The notes: generated by a model not told the origin, from the sequence alone. Shown: positions 16,656 through 25,738, counted from the stretch's first letter. The stretch is 64,000 bases of DNA from Gemmatimonadaceae bacterium (GCA_026706075.1 JAPOZM010000087.1:1-64000), one strand, 5' to 3'. Program-made: numbers and translations.

Positions 16656-16711
16656 GGCGAGTATGTTTCGGCTCCGCAACGAGGGGATGGACGGCGAAAG
16701 GTAGAGAGGCG

Positions 16712-17581
16712 ATGGAACGCAGGCGATTCGGAAGCACCGACCTGGAGTTGAGCGTCATGGGCCTCGGCGGGCTGCTGGCCCGCTTCGAGGGCGCCGAGGG
16801 CCACCCGCCGCCGGAGGAGAAGCGCGCCATCTACCTGCGCGCCGCCGAGCTGGGGGTCAACCTCTTCGACATGGGCTACGGCGACGAGGTCCACATCCCC
16901 GACGAGCTGAAGGGGCCCGGCGGCGACCACCACTTCTCCCTCAAGGTGGGCGACCCCGACCCGGCGGCCCTGGCCGGGGTGGTGGAGGGCCACCTGAGCA
17001 ACGTGCGCCGCGAGGCGATCGACATCCTGCGGGTCCATGGCCGCTCCTGGCTGACCAATCCCGCCGTGCGCGAAGCGACCGCCGCCCTCAAGGAGGCCGG
17101 CAAGGTGCGGGCCTTGTGCCTGATCCGCCACTACGAGTCCGACCAGGAAGCCTACGCCGCGCGCGGGCCCGAGCCTGAGGCCGAGGGCGACCTGGTGATC
17201 TACAACTACGTCCGCCGCACCCAGGAGCCCGGCCTGGCGCTCTCCCGCGAGGCGGGCAAGGGCGTGCTGATCATGAAGGCCCTCGGCGGCCAGTGGCTGC
17301 CCTGGGAAGCCCAGGTGCGCACCGACTGGTCCGCCGCCGACCGCGAGGAGGTGATCCGCCTGGCGCCGCGGGGAGAGCCGACGCGAGCCGACCTCGACCT
17401 GATCTACCCCATCGTCAACGGACCCTGGCACGAGCTCTGCGAGCCGGGCGAGGTGACCACGCCGACAAACCGCGCCATCCGCTGGGTCCAGCAGCACCCC
17501 GCCGTGACCTGCGTCCTCGTCGCCTTCGCCAGCGTCGCCGAGCTCGAGGAGGGCGTCGGCGCGGGAGTGGAGGTCGTCTGA
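16712..17581 (+). CDS. aldo/keto reductase family oxidoreductase
   Basis: 289-residue NADPH-dependent AKR barrel, starting MERRRFGSTDLELSVMGLGG. Catalytic residues are placed in 'VNLFDMGYGD' (Asp and Tyr), 'HHFSLKVGDPD' (Lys) and 'DILRVHGRSW' (His). The C-terminal 'AIRWVQQHPAVTCVLVAF' is typical. It lies divergent from the sulfatase with a 56-base gap, so the two may share a regulatory region. The substrate is unknown. Confidence 0.87.
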   Translation: MERRRFGSTDLELSVMGLGGLLARFEGAEGHPPPEEKRAIYLRAAELGVNLFDMGYGDEVHIPDELKGPGGDHHFSLKVGDPDPAALAGVVEGHLSNVRREAIDILRVHGRSWLTNPAVREATAALKEAGKVRALCLIRHYESDQEAYAARGPEPEAEGDLVIYNYVRRTQEPGLALSREAGKGVLIMKALGGQWLPWEAQVRTDWSAADREEVIRLAPRGEPTRADLDLIYPIVNGPWHELCEPGEVTTPTNRAIRWVQQHPAVTCVLVAFASVAELEEGVGAGVEVV

Positions 17582-17609
17582 CGGCCGCTTCGAGTGGCTC
17601 TGGCCGGTG

Positions 17610-19853
17610 ATGGGCACCGACGGAGCGCGCTCTCACGCCGTGCATCGCCTGCGCCGACTTCGACCGCGCGGGCCTCTCGTCCTCTGCCTCCTGTTGCACG
17701 CGGCCGTGACCGCGGCGGCCGGGTCCGCCGCACACGGACAACAGCCCGTGAATCGGCCCCGCGTGGGGCTGGCCCTCGGTGGAGGCGCCGCCCGGGGTTT
17801 CGCGCACGTGGGCGTGCTCGAGTGGCTCGAGGACCATCGGATCCCCGTCGATGCGATCGCGGGCACCAGCATGGGCGGGCTAGTGGGCGGCAGCTATGCC
17901 GCGGGGAAAACGGCCGCCGAGGTAGGGGCCATGGTGGCCGGCGTCGACTGGGACCGGGTCTTCGGCGGCGAGGTGGAGTACGGGCGCATGTCCTTCAGGC
18001 GCAAGGAGGACCTTCGCGGGTACCCGGTGCGGCACGAGCTCGGTCTGCGCGGCGGTCTGCGGCTGGTGCAGAGCCTCGACCCCGGCCACTATGTCGAGCT
18101 GCTGCTGAGCCGGTTGGCCCTGCCTCACGCCGCGCCCCTCGACTTCGACGATCTCCCCATCCCCTTTCGCGCCGTCGCCGCCGACCTGGAAGCGGGAACG
18201 GTCGTCGAGATCGGGAGCGGCTCGCTGGCCAGCGCCCTTCGCGCCACGATGGCGATCCCCGGTGTGTTCCAGCCGGTCGTGCGCGACGGCCTCCTGCTCG
18301 CCGACGGCGGTCTGCTCGACAACGTGCCCGCCGATGTCGTCGGCCGGATGGGCGTCGATGTCGTCATCGCCGTCGACGTCAGCATACCGCTCCAGGACCG
18401 TGAAGGGTTGCGGTCCTGGGTGGGGTTGGCCAGCCAGGCGGTCACATTGATGATGACCGAGCGCACGCGCCAGGTGCTGGGCGACCACGCCGACCACGTC
18501 ATCGTGCCGCCATTGGAAGGCATGTCGCTCATCGACTGGAGGCGCTCCGACACCATCCGGGCCCTTGGATACCGCGCCGCAGCCGCGGCGGGCGAGGAGC
18601 TGGCCTATCTATCGCTCTCTCCGGCGGAGTGGGAACGGCATGTCGAGGAGCGTCGTCGCCGAGAAGCTGCCTCGACGGGCGTGCCGCGGTTTGTCCGCGT
18701 GGACGGCGTGAGTGGCCGGGAAGCCGAAGAGATCGCCCGGGCCCTCGAACCTGTGCTCGGAACCGAACTGGATCCCGACGAGCTTGAACTGCGGCTGACT
18801 CTGCTCGCGGGCCGTGGACGCCATGCGAGCTTCGGATACGACCTGGCGCGGGACGGCGATCGCACCGGGATCAGGGTTCGCGCTCGCCGCAAGGCTCACG
18901 GTCCTCCGTTTCTCGATCTCGTGACGGAGATAGAGTATCTCGGCAGTGACCTGGATCTGTCGGGTGGGACCCGCGTCACCGTCATGGATGCCGGTACCCG
19001 GGACGCCGAGTTGAGACTCGACCTGGCCCTCGAGCTCGGGTGGGAGGCGGATGCGCTGCTCGACTACTACCTGCCCGTCCACGGATCCCCCGTGTTCCTG
19101 GCGCCCCGCGTTGGCCTGTATGCACATCGGCAACGGGTGGCGGTCGAAGAGGACCTGGAGGCGGCGTACCGGACCCGGAGCGGCCTGGCCGGGTTCGACC
19201 TCGGCTTCGCCCTCGGTCCCAGGAGCGAGCTGCGGATCGGATACGAAGGGGCCTTCCTTCGCGCCCGGGTCGAGAGCACCGCCCCCACCCTGCGGGACCT
19301 GGACGGATGGGAGCACGGCGGACGAGCGAGGTGGGTGTACGACGGGCACGATCACTGGCTCGTGCCCGGCCGGGGGACGCGGATCGAGACCGAAGCGCGG
19401 TGGCTGGAGACCGCGCCCGGGCAGCCGTCCGGGTTCGTGCAGGCCCGGTTGACGAGCACCACATTCTTCCCGGTCGGGCCCCGTGGCCGGGTCTTTCTCA
19501 TGCTGGCCGGCAGCACAGCTTTCGACGACCAGCTCTCCCCCATCTACCAGTCGACCCTGGGTGGGCCGTTCCGGCTCGGTGCATTCGACCGCGACCGGTT
19601 CCGGGGCGTGAGCAGCGGTCACGCCGGCAGCGGCTACCTTCACCAGGTCGGACGGTTGCCCGACCTGCTCGGCGGCGCGATCTACGGGGGCGCCTGGCTC
19701 GAATCCGGGCGGGTCCAGGGCCAGGCCGACCCCGGCACCGGTCTGTCGGCAGGGTTGCTGATCGACACGGTGCTGGGCGCCGTATCGATCAGCGGCAGCG
19801 TCGCCAGCGGCAGCCGGCGGCTCCATGTCGCCCTCGGCCGCCCGCCCTGGTAA
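17610..19853 (+). CDS. patatin-like phospholipase with POTRA and outer-membrane beta-barrel (type Vd-like autotransporter)
   Basis: 747 residues. A basic N-terminus and signal peptide ('GPLVLCLLLHAAVTAAAG') are followed by a patatin domain. This has the oxyanion motif 'LGGGAARGFAHVG' (about 56-68), nucleophile elbow G-T-S87-M-G and catalytic D232 in 'LADGGLLDNVP'. A POTRA-like segment follows ('VPRFVRVDGVSGREAEEIARAL'), then about 330 residues of alternating beta-strands that fit a 16-stranded barrel. This is the architecture of PlpD-type proteins, in which the lipase is carried by its own barrel. The start is ATG 17610 (GTG 17607 is also possible) with a weak ribosome site. Confidence 0.9.
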   Translation: MGTDGARSHAVHRLRRLRPRGPLVLCLLLHAAVTAAAGSAAHGQQPVNRPRVGLALGGGAARGFAHVGVLEWLEDHRIPVDAIAGTSMGGLVGGSYAAGKTAAEVGAMVAGVDWDRVFGGEVEYGRMSFRRKEDLRGYPVRHELGLRGGLRLVQSLDPGHYVELLLSRLALPHAAPLDFDDLPIPFRAVAADLEAGTVVEIGSGSLASALRATMAIPGVFQPVVRDGLLLADGGLLDNVPADVVGRMGVDVVIAVDVSIPLQDREGLRSWVGLASQAVTLMMTERTRQVLGDHADHVIVPPLEGMSLIDWRRSDTIRALGYRAAAAAGEELAYLSLSPAEWERHVEERRRREAASTGVPRFVRVDGVSGREAEEIARALEPVLGTELDPDELELRLTLLAGRGRHASFGYDLARDGDRTGIRVRARRKAHGPPFLDLVTEIEYLGSDLDLSGGTRVTVMDAGTRDAELRLDLALELGWEADALLDYYLPVHGSPVFLAPRVGLYAHRQRVAVEEDLEAAYRTRSGLAGFDLGFALGPRSELRIGYEGAFLRARVESTAPTLRDLDGWEHGGRARWVYDGHDHWLVPGRGTRIETEARWLETAPGQPSGFVQARLTSTTFFPVGPRGRVFLMLAGSTAFDDQLSPIYQSTLGGPFRLGAFDRDRFRGVSSGHAGSGYLHQVGRLPDLLGGAIYGGAWLESGRVQGQADPGTGLSAGLLIDTVLGAVSISGSVASGSRRLHVALGRPPW

Positions 19854-19878
19854 GACTGCCACCCATGGAGGTCACCTG

Positions 19879-20790
19879 ATGGCACGATTCGAGGGACTCT
19901 GGCCGGTGATGCTCACCGCCTTCCGCGACGACGGCTCCGTCGACGACGCGGGCGTCGACGCCCTCGTCGACTTCTACATCGACGGCGGCTCCAAGGGCCT
20001 CTTCGCCGTCTGCCAGTCGAGCGAGATGTACCGCCTCTCCGACGACGAGCGCCTGGCCCTGGCGTCGCGGGTGGTGGCCCGCGCCGGCGGCCGGGTGCCC
20101 GTGGTCGCCACCGGCACCTTCGGCGGACCCGTGGACCAACAGGCCGGCTTCGTGCGGCGCATGGCGCAGACCGGCGTCGACGCCGTGGTCGTGCTGACCA
20201 ACCAGTTCTGCCCGCGGGAGGCCGGCGAGCCGGTGCTGCTGGCCGCGCTGGAGCAGCTTGTCGAGGCCACCGATCCGCTCCCCCTCGGCCTCTACGAGTG
20301 CCCCGAGCCCCACCACCGCGTGACCTCGCCGGGGTTCGTCGCCTGGGCGGCGGCCACCGGCCGCTTCCGCTACATGAAGGACACCTCGCGGGACCCCGCC
20401 CTCTTCGGTCCCAAGGCCGAGGCCGCCTCCGCCGACCCGGGGTTCGCCATGTTCAACGCCGCCGCCGCCTCGGCCCTGCCGTCGCTGCGGCTCGGCGCCG
20501 CCGGCCTGTCGCCGGTGGCCGCCAACGTCTACCCGGACCTGTTCGCCTGGCTGTGCGACAACCCCGGCCACGAGAAGGCGGCCTGGGTGCAGCACCGGAT
20601 CACCCTGCTGGACTCGGTGATGAAGCTGAAGTATCCGCAGTCGGCGAAGCGCTACCTCGCCCGGAGGGGCCTGCCCGTGGGCCCGCGCACCCGCGTCGGC
20701 GAGTATCCCTGGGACGGGTACGACGAGCTGATCCACGACGCCCTGCACCGGACCGTTTGCGAGGTGCGGGCCGAGCTCGGCCTGGCCTGA
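19879..20790 (+). CDS. dihydrodipicolinate synthase family aldolase
   Basis: 303 residues from ATG 19879, with GGAGGT seven bases upstream. 'GLFAVCQSSEMYRLSDDERLAL' is the substrate-loop region, with Cys-Gln-Ser-Ser-Glu rather than Thr-Thr-Gly-Glu. 'LGLYECPEPHHRV' supplies the catalytic Tyr139, and K167 in 'FRYMKDTSRD' is the Schiff-base lysine. The unusual loop argues against DapA and for a sugar-acid or other pyruvate aldolase or dehydratase. It follows the patatin gene by 25 bases and converges on an aldo/keto reductase. Confidence 0.87.
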   Translation: MARFEGLWPVMLTAFRDDGSVDDAGVDALVDFYIDGGSKGLFAVCQSSEMYRLSDDERLALASRVVARAGGRVPVVATGTFGGPVDQQAGFVRRMAQTGVDAVVVLTNQFCPREAGEPVLLAALEQLVEATDPLPLGLYECPEPHHRVTSPGFVAWAAATGRFRYMKDTSRDPALFGPKAEAASADPGFAMFNAAAASALPSLRLGAAGLSPVAANVYPDLFAWLCDNPGHEKAAWVQHRITLLDSVMKLKYPQSAKRYLARRGLPVGPRTRVGEYPWDGYDELIHDALHRTVCEVRAELGLA

Positions 20791-20796
20791 GCCTCC

Positions 20797-21753
20797 TCAG
20801 CGCGCCTCCCCCCCGGGCTCCGGAGGCGGCTGCAGCTGGGCCAGAAACCCCTCCAGTTCCTCCCAGATCCCCTCGGGCAGCTCGGCGGCGGCGTGGCCGA
20901 GGCAGGACTCCACCTCCGCCGCCGTCCGCGGTCCCACCAGGGTGGTGTCGATGCGGGGCTCCCGCAGGCTGAACTGCACCGCCGCGGCGCCTACGTCGAT
21001 TCCCCTCTCCGCGCACCAGGCGGCGATCCCCCGGGCCCGCTCCACGTCGGCGTGCTCCGGCCGCCACCGGCTCGCCTCCCGGTCCAGATCGGAGCCGGCG
21101 AGCAGACCGGCCTGGTAGGGGGAACCGTTGATCACGCCGACGCCGGCCGCGGCGGCCGCGGCCAGCAGCGGCGCCGCGGACCTCCGGATCAGGTGGTAGT
21201 CGTACGAGGGCAGGATGACGTCGGCGCGGCCGGACTCCAGGGCCCGCCGCAGGAAGCGGTGCGGGCGCACCCCCAGACCGATGGCGCGGATCTCTCCGGT
21301 GGCCTTCAGCTCCTCCAGGGCGTCGAAGGCGCCCCCGGGGCCGAGGATCGTGTCGAGGTGCTCGTCGGCGGCGGGGTCGTGCACCAGGACGACGTCGATG
21401 GCGCCGAGCAGCTCGCGGCTGCCCTCGAAGCACCAGCGCACGTCGTCGGCCCCGTAGGCGTAGCGGCGCTCGGGATGGGTGCCCACCTTGGTCGACACCG
21501 TGAGGCCGGCGCGCACCTCCGGGTCGAGGGCCGCCAGCCCGGCGGCCAGGTGGCGCTCGGAGAGGCCGTCGCCGTAGGCCGGCGAGGTGTCGAAGTAGCG
21601 CACCCCCAGCTCGACGGCGCGGCGCACCGCCTCGACGCCGGCCTCCTCGCACTGCGCCGGTGTCGCCTCCGGGTCGAGGAGCAGGCCGACGAAGCCGCCC
21701 ACGCCGAGGTTGGTGACCTCGATGCCGGTGCGGCCCAGGGTCTTGCGGGTCAG
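20797..21753 (-). CDS. aldo/keto reductase, probable CTG start
   Basis: 318 residues if translated from the CTG at 21753 ('LTRKTLGRTGIEVTNLGVGG'). AKR motifs are 'VRYFDTSPAYGDGLSERHLA' (Asp, Tyr), 'LTVSTKVGTHPE' (Lys) and 'IDVVLVHDP' (His). The conserved first beta-hairpin lies upstream of any ATG, GTG or TTG, and a stop codon blocks further extension. Either a CTG is used, just after the stop of the overlapping upstream hydrolase gene, or translation begins at GTG 21702 and lacks that hairpin. Resembles the D-threo-aldose or L-fucose dehydrogenase subgroup; the substrate is not proven. Confidence 0.82.
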   Translation of the reverse strand: MTRKTLGRTGIEVTNLGVGGFVGLLLDPEATPAQCEEAGVEAVRRAVELGVRYFDTSPAYGDGLSERHLAAGLAALDPEVRAGLTVSTKVGTHPERRYAYGADDVRWCFEGSRELLGAIDVVLVHDPAADEHLDTILGPGGAFDALEELKATGEIRAIGLGVRPHRFLRRALESGRADVILPSYDYHLIRRSAAPLLAAAAAAGVGVINGSPYQAGLLAGSDLDREASRWRPEHADVERARGIAAWCAERGIDVGAAAVQFSLREPRIDTTLVGPRTAAEVESCLGHAAAELPEGIWEELEGFLAQLQPPPEPGGEAR

Positions 21754-21759
21754 CAGGGG

Positions 21760-22845
21760 TCAGTCCTGGTCGACGGAGGCGGCGACGATGTTGGAGACCC
21801 GGCGCAGCAGGGCGCCGCCGCCGACCATCTGGTTGGTCAGGCAGACGCAGATCAGCCCCGAGTCGGGGTCGGCCCAGGCGACGGTGCCGGTGGCGCCCAC
21901 GTGGCCGAAGGTGCGCGCCGAGACCTGCTCGCCGAAGTAGGCCCACGACTTCGAGTCGCGCAGGGCCCACCCCAGGCCCCAGGGGGACTCGAGGTGGGGC
22001 GGGTTCTGGTCGCGGACCATGGCCGAGGCCGCGGCGCGGCTGAAGACGCGGGCGCCCCCGCAGTCCCCGCCGTTGAGCATGCACTGCAGCAGCACGGCGA
22101 GGTCGGGACCGGTGGAGTGCATGCCGCCCCAGGGGCAGCCGAAGTCGCGCCAGTACGGCGAGTTCGGACCGAAGCGGCGGCCGTCGGCGTCGAGCTCCAT
22201 GGAGGTGCCGCACCAGACCGTATCATCGATGGCGTAGTCCCCCAGACCGAGGCAGCTGCGCCCCATGCCCAGGGGCTCGAAGATCTCCCGCCGCTCGAAG
22301 TCGCGCAGACGCTCGCCGGTGACCCGCTCGACGATCTCGGCGGCCAAGAGGATGCCCTTGCTCTGGTAGCGGAAGCCGGTGCGCGGCCGGAAGAGCAGCT
22401 TCGCGTGGACCGCCCCCTCGACGAACTCGGCCATGGTCGCGTGGCGCCGGCGCAGGAGAACGTTCTGCGGCAGCATGTCGGGCAGGCCGGAGACGTGGGA
22501 GAGGACGTCGCGCACTCGGATGCGGGCCTTGTCCCAGCCGCGGAACTCGGGGAGGTGGAGCCGCACCGGATCGTCGAGGGAGACCAGTCCCCGGTCGACG
22601 AGGAGCATCACGGCGCAGGCCGTGACCGGCTTGGTGATCGACGCCAGGAGGAAGGTGGAGTCGGGCTCCACCGGCGGGGCGCCCGGCTCCGGACGCAGGG
22701 TGCCGAAGCCGCGGGAGAGCACGAGGCGTCCGTGGCGGGCGACGGTGAGGCTGGCGGCGGTCACGCGGCCGGCGGCGACGCTGTCGGAGAGCAGGCCGGC
22801 GGCCCGGCCGAGGACATCGGCGGAGAGGGTGGTCATCTGCATCAT
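21760..22845 (-). CDS. serine hydrolase, beta-lactamase/penicillin-binding class C family
   Basis: 361 residues starting near ATG 22845 behind GAAGGG. The catalytic S-x-x-K is in 'FLLASITKPVTACAVM', and the Y-x-S-like motif is in 'FRYQSKGILLA'. The late 'FGHVGATGTVAWADPDSG' is the HxG/KTG-equivalent. Members are esterases, peptidases or transpeptidases, so resistance should not be assumed. No signal peptide is visible. It lies a few bases upstream of the aldo/keto reductase and is probably cotranscribed with it. Confidence 0.87.
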   Translation of the reverse strand: MMQMTTLSADVLGRAAGLLSDSVAAGRVTAASLTVARHGRLVLSRGFGTLRPEPGAPPVEPDSTFLLASITKPVTACAVMLLVDRGLVSLDDPVRLHLPEFRGWDKARIRVRDVLSHVSGLPDMLPQNVLLRRRHATMAEFVEGAVHAKLLFRPRTGFRYQSKGILLAAEIVERVTGERLRDFERREIFEPLGMGRSCLGLGDYAIDDTVWCGTSMELDADGRRFGPNSPYWRDFGCPWGGMHSTGPDLAVLLQCMLNGGDCGGARVFSRAAASAMVRDQNPPHLESPWGLGWALRDSKSWAYFGEQVSARTFGHVGATGTVAWADPDSGLICVCLTNQMVGGGALLRRVSNIVAASVDQD

Positions 22846-22917
22846 CCCTTCGGGTTTTCCCGAAGAGATAGGGGCGCCAACCCGCGGGAACAACCCGGCA
22901 GCCGGTGGTGCGGTGCC

Positions 22918-23964
22918 TCAGGGCGGGGGCTTGTGGTCGCTCCCCCCGCAGGATTCGCGCACGATCAGGCGGGACTTGAGGACGGTCTCACGGCGCGTCT
23001 CCTCTCCCCGAAGCTGTCTCATCATCAGTTCCATCGCCGCCTCGGCCAGTTCCTCATGAGGGATCTCGATCGTCGTCAGCGCCGGTTTGAGATAGGCCGC
23101 CGCCCCGATATCCCCGCTCCCGATGACGGCTACATCCTCGGGAATGCGGAACCCCGCTTCCCGGAGCGCTCGACAGGCACAGAGGGCCGTGTAGTCGTTG
23201 CGGCACACGAGGGCGGTAAACCGGTCGCCGAGAGACCTCCCCAGACGGGAGGTGGGCATGGCCGGAAAGGTCTGTCCGGATATGCGGTGCGGAGTCAGGC
23301 GATGCTTGCGCATCGCCTGCCAGTACCCCTTGGCCTTGGCGGAGCCCGTATTGTCCCGGTCCCACCTCGCTCCGATGAACCCGACCTGCTGGTGGCCCAG
23401 CCGGATCAAGTGCTCCGTGGCCTCGTAGAATCCCGCCCTCTCGTCCAGCACGACACCACTCAGGTCCGGCATCGGGTGATGGAACGTCACCACCGGAACC
23501 CGTCCTCCCACGGCGCTCAGAATCCGCGCCCCCTCTCCCTCTTCTCCCCTCGTATGAATGAACAGACCGTCCACCCGCCGCGAGAGGAGCTGCTTGATCT
23601 GCCGAACGTCGGCGTTTCCGTGCTTCCCGGGAACACACATGGCAATCAGCACCTGGTACCGCTGTCTTTCAGCCGCTCTCAGAATGTGATCGGCCTGGGG
23701 GCCGAAGGGCTCCCGCGAGATCTCGTATGTGAGCAGCCCTATGGTGCTCGTCCGGCCCTTGACGATCCCCTGGGCGATCAGATTGGGATTGTAGTCCAGG
23801 TCGGCGGCTACTCTCTTCACCAGTTTCCTGGTCTTGGCCGCCACCAGTCCCGATACCTTCGGATCCTGGGAAAGAGCCCGCGAGACGGTGGAGTACGAGA
23901 TCCCGGACTCCCGCGCGATATCCTTGATGGTAACCTGCCTCTTGCCCGTCTGCTTCGATTCCAT
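22918..23964 (-). CDS. LacI-family transcriptional regulator
   Basis: 348 residues. The N-terminal helix-turn-helix is 'VTIKDIARESGISYSTVSRALS', followed by the hinge 'LDYNPNLIAQGIVKGRTSTIGLL'. The periplasmic-binding-type effector domain contains 'PVVTFHHPMPDLSGVVLDERAG', 'VGFIGARWDRDN', 'ALVCRNDYTALCACRAL' and 'IPEDVAVIGSGDIGAAAYLKPALTTIEIP'. ATG 23964 is chosen because it begins just before the HTH. Its own promoter side holds three ATCGTTTGCA motifs, so autoregulation, possibly with control of the downstream PhyH operon, is likely. The effector is unknown. Confidence 0.92.
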   Translation of the reverse strand: MESKQTGKRQVTIKDIARESGISYSTVSRALSQDPKVSGLVAAKTRKLVKRVAADLDYNPNLIAQGIVKGRTSTIGLLTYEISREPFGPQADHILRAAERQRYQVLIAMCVPGKHGNADVRQIKQLLSRRVDGLFIHTRGEEGEGARILSAVGGRVPVVTFHHPMPDLSGVVLDERAGFYEATEHLIRLGHQQVGFIGARWDRDNTGSAKAKGYWQAMRKHRLTPHRISGQTFPAMPTSRLGRSLGDRFTALVCRNDYTALCACRALREAGFRIPEDVAVIGSGDIGAAAYLKPALTTIEIPHEELAEAAMELMMRQLRGEETRRETVLKSRLIVRESCGGSDHKPPP

Positions 23965-24155
23965 TGGTCTCTGCCCGGAAGCCGGAACCTGCGCACCCGC
24001 CCTTGTCCCCAAGGGCTCAACTCAGCTCCAAGGAACTAGGGGCCCGCCTATGGATGTCAAGGAACCGCTTCCCCACCCTCGGCAGAGGGGGCCGTCGATG
24101 TCGGTGGATTTCCGCGGCACCTGCCCTCCCACCTCTTCACGGATGGATGGGTTCC

Positions 24156-24165
24156 ATCGTTTGCA
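24156..24165. promoter_or_regulatory. putative LacI-family operator half-site 1
   Basis: ATCGTTTGCA, the first of three identical 10-mers upstream of the LacI gene. CGTTTGCA is one half of the common LacI/GalR palindrome TGCAAACGTTTGCA. Confidence 0.5.
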
Positions 24166-24240
24166 GAGGGAAGCTGTTTCCGTAGGACCGTCGGGCCTCT
24201 CTTCCCGTCTGTGATCCGCCCTGTGAACGGAGGGCATACG

Positions 24241-24250
24241 ATCGTTTGCA
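24241..24250. promoter_or_regulatory. putative LacI-family operator half-site 2
   Basis: ATCGTTTGCA again, 85 bases after site 1 (about eight helical turns). Flanked by GGGCATACG and CTCCCG. Confidence 0.5.
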
Positions 24251-24305
24251 CTCCCGTGCCGGCGCCGGGGCTCTCGGAAACCCCTCACTTCCCGGTGGTC
24301 CGGCC

Positions 24306-24323
24306 GGTGCTATCGTTTGCACC
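24306..24323. promoter_or_regulatory. putative LacI-family operator 3 (near-palindrome)
   Basis: GGTGCTATCGTTTGCACC. The outer five bases form a perfect inverted repeat (GGTGC / GCACC), and the right half matches the LacI-type consensus. It is 71 bases after site 2 and is the most operator-like of the three. Confidence 0.55.
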
Positions 24324-24998
24324 TTTTTCCTTCCTCGCCGCCCTTTTCGTTGTGTGACCATTGCTCTCGGTACTGGTGACCTTGTGAGGAAAGGAGCCTT
24401 CCGACTCCACGAAGCGGACTGGAGAGGAAACTGCTCATGGCCTCTGCCGACGCGGACAGACACAGCCTCCTTCAGTCGATCCTGCCGCTCTCCCTGGTCG
24501 CTGTCGCGTTTTGCAACACCCCTCTGGTCTGTGCTCCAGCGGTCCCTGCCATTGCCTTGGCGCCTTTGCAGACATCAGAGCCTGCATCCTCTGCAACTTC
24601 CTTGAGACGTGTCCAGTCGTGGCGACGCTCATCCAGGGGCGCCCGTGAGCCGAACTCCCCGAACTCTCCTTGGCCATCTCACCTTCATGATGGATGGCAC
24701 TCCCAAGCGTCCAGCCTTCGGCATGGCAACTGACCCCTAGCCCAAGATACCCGGCTCCCCTAACCCCCGCAATGAGCAGGACCATCCGGTCATTTCGGTG
24801 GACACCAGGAGACTGGAACTACACGATCCGGCCGACCGCGGACCACCGGACGCACCATCGGCTGGTGACAAGATCCCAAGGGAGTGCAACTGCCTGTCGG
24901 CACCCCTCGGTCCTGCCGGCGGGCTCCTGACGCAGGATCCTCCCCGCGGCTATATTCAGCCGGAGGGACAGTACCGACCCACCGACAGGAGTCGACCC

Positions 24999-25727
24999 TT
25001 GGAAGGACTGGATCAGCGGCTGGGCGAGCTGGAGCGCGACGGATTCCTCCTCCTGGAGGGCGTCCTCACGCCGCAGGAGTCGGACCACGTGCGGCGGCGC
25101 ATCGACCACGCCCGCGCCCAGGGCTGGGAGGAGGGCCTGAACGAGGTCGGCAACATGTGGTTCGACACCCTCCTCGACCGAGAGCCGGAGAGCTTCGCCC
25201 CCCTGGTGGCGCACCCCGGCGTGCGCCCCGTCCTCGAAGGCATGATGGGGCCCCAGTGCCAGCTGCGCAGCTTCCGGGCCCACATCAATCCCGGGGCCTA
25301 CCTGCAGGAGTGGCACATGGACTTCTACGGGTACTGGCACGAGCGGCGGCGGCTCCACGGCGCGCGGCTGGCGGTGCCGCCGGCGGGTGTGAACACCACC
25401 TTCTACTTCCAGGACAACGCCCCCGGCGAGGGGCACCTGAAGTTCATCAAGGACGGCCACCTTTCGGAGCCGCCGCACCTGGAGCCGATGGACAGGCCGA
25501 GGTTCGAGGCGTGGTGCGAGGCGCAGCAACACGTCGTCCTCTACCCGAAGGCAGGCGACTGCGTCGTCTTCCTGAGCCATATCCCCCACCAGGGCGCCAA
25601 GGAGCGCGACGACATGGAGCGCTCCAACGTGGTCTGCCACTACCAGGTGACGCCGATGCACGAGGCCGCCTGGTTCGTGTCGCGGCCCCGGGGCTACCTG
25701 GGCACCTTCCCCCTGGCCCGCACCTGA
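24999..25727 (+). CDS. phytanoyl-CoA dioxygenase (PhyH) family protein
   Basis: 242-residue Fe(II)/2-oxoglutarate oxygenase. The TTG at 24999 is chosen because AGGAG lies seven bases upstream and no other start fits. Iron ligands are His and Asp of 'EWHMDFYGYW' and the distal His in 'VVFLSHIPHQGAKERDD'. Other family marks are 'LERDGFLLLEGVLTPQES' and 'FYFQDNAPGEGHLKFIKDGH'. It hydroxylates an unknown small molecule. It is first of five closely spaced plus-strand genes and is the likely target of the LacI regulator upstream. Confidence 0.88.
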   Translation: MEGLDQRLGELERDGFLLLEGVLTPQESDHVRRRIDHARAQGWEEGLNEVGNMWFDTLLDREPESFAPLVAHPGVRPVLEGMMGPQCQLRSFRAHINPGAYLQEWHMDFYGYWHERRRLHGARLAVPPAGVNTTFYFQDNAPGEGHLKFIKDGHLSEPPHLEPMDRPRFEAWCEAQQHVVLYPKAGDCVVFLSHIPHQGAKERDDMERSNVVCHYQVTPMHEAAWFVSRPRGYLGTFPLART

Positions 25728-25738
25728 AGGAACGAATC

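Larger units (their letters stand above)
23965..24998. other. 1-kb gene-poor regulatory stretch
   Basis: Between the divergent LacI regulator and the PhyH operon. GC is a little lower than neighbours (65% in a 60-base sample at 24481). It contains three ATCGTTTGCA motifs between 24156 and 24321. One open frame (24437-24733, ATG with a GAGAGGA site, hydrophobic start, 98 residues) has an unconvincing Ser/Pro/Arg-rich C-terminus, so I do not call it. Nothing resembling a transposase, tRNA or riboswitch was seen. Confidence 0.6.

Noticed and set aside
21760-22845. Antibiotic-resistance beta-lactamase
   Set aside because: Class C fold proteins of this type are mostly esterases or peptidases; no signal peptide and no AmpR-like neighbour.
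24437-24733. 98-codon open frame with ATG and a GAGAGGA site in the gene-poor stretch
   Set aside because: It starts like a signal peptide but continues as Ser/Arg/Pro-rich sequence without domain logic, and several other frames are open in the same stretch. Not enough to call a gene.
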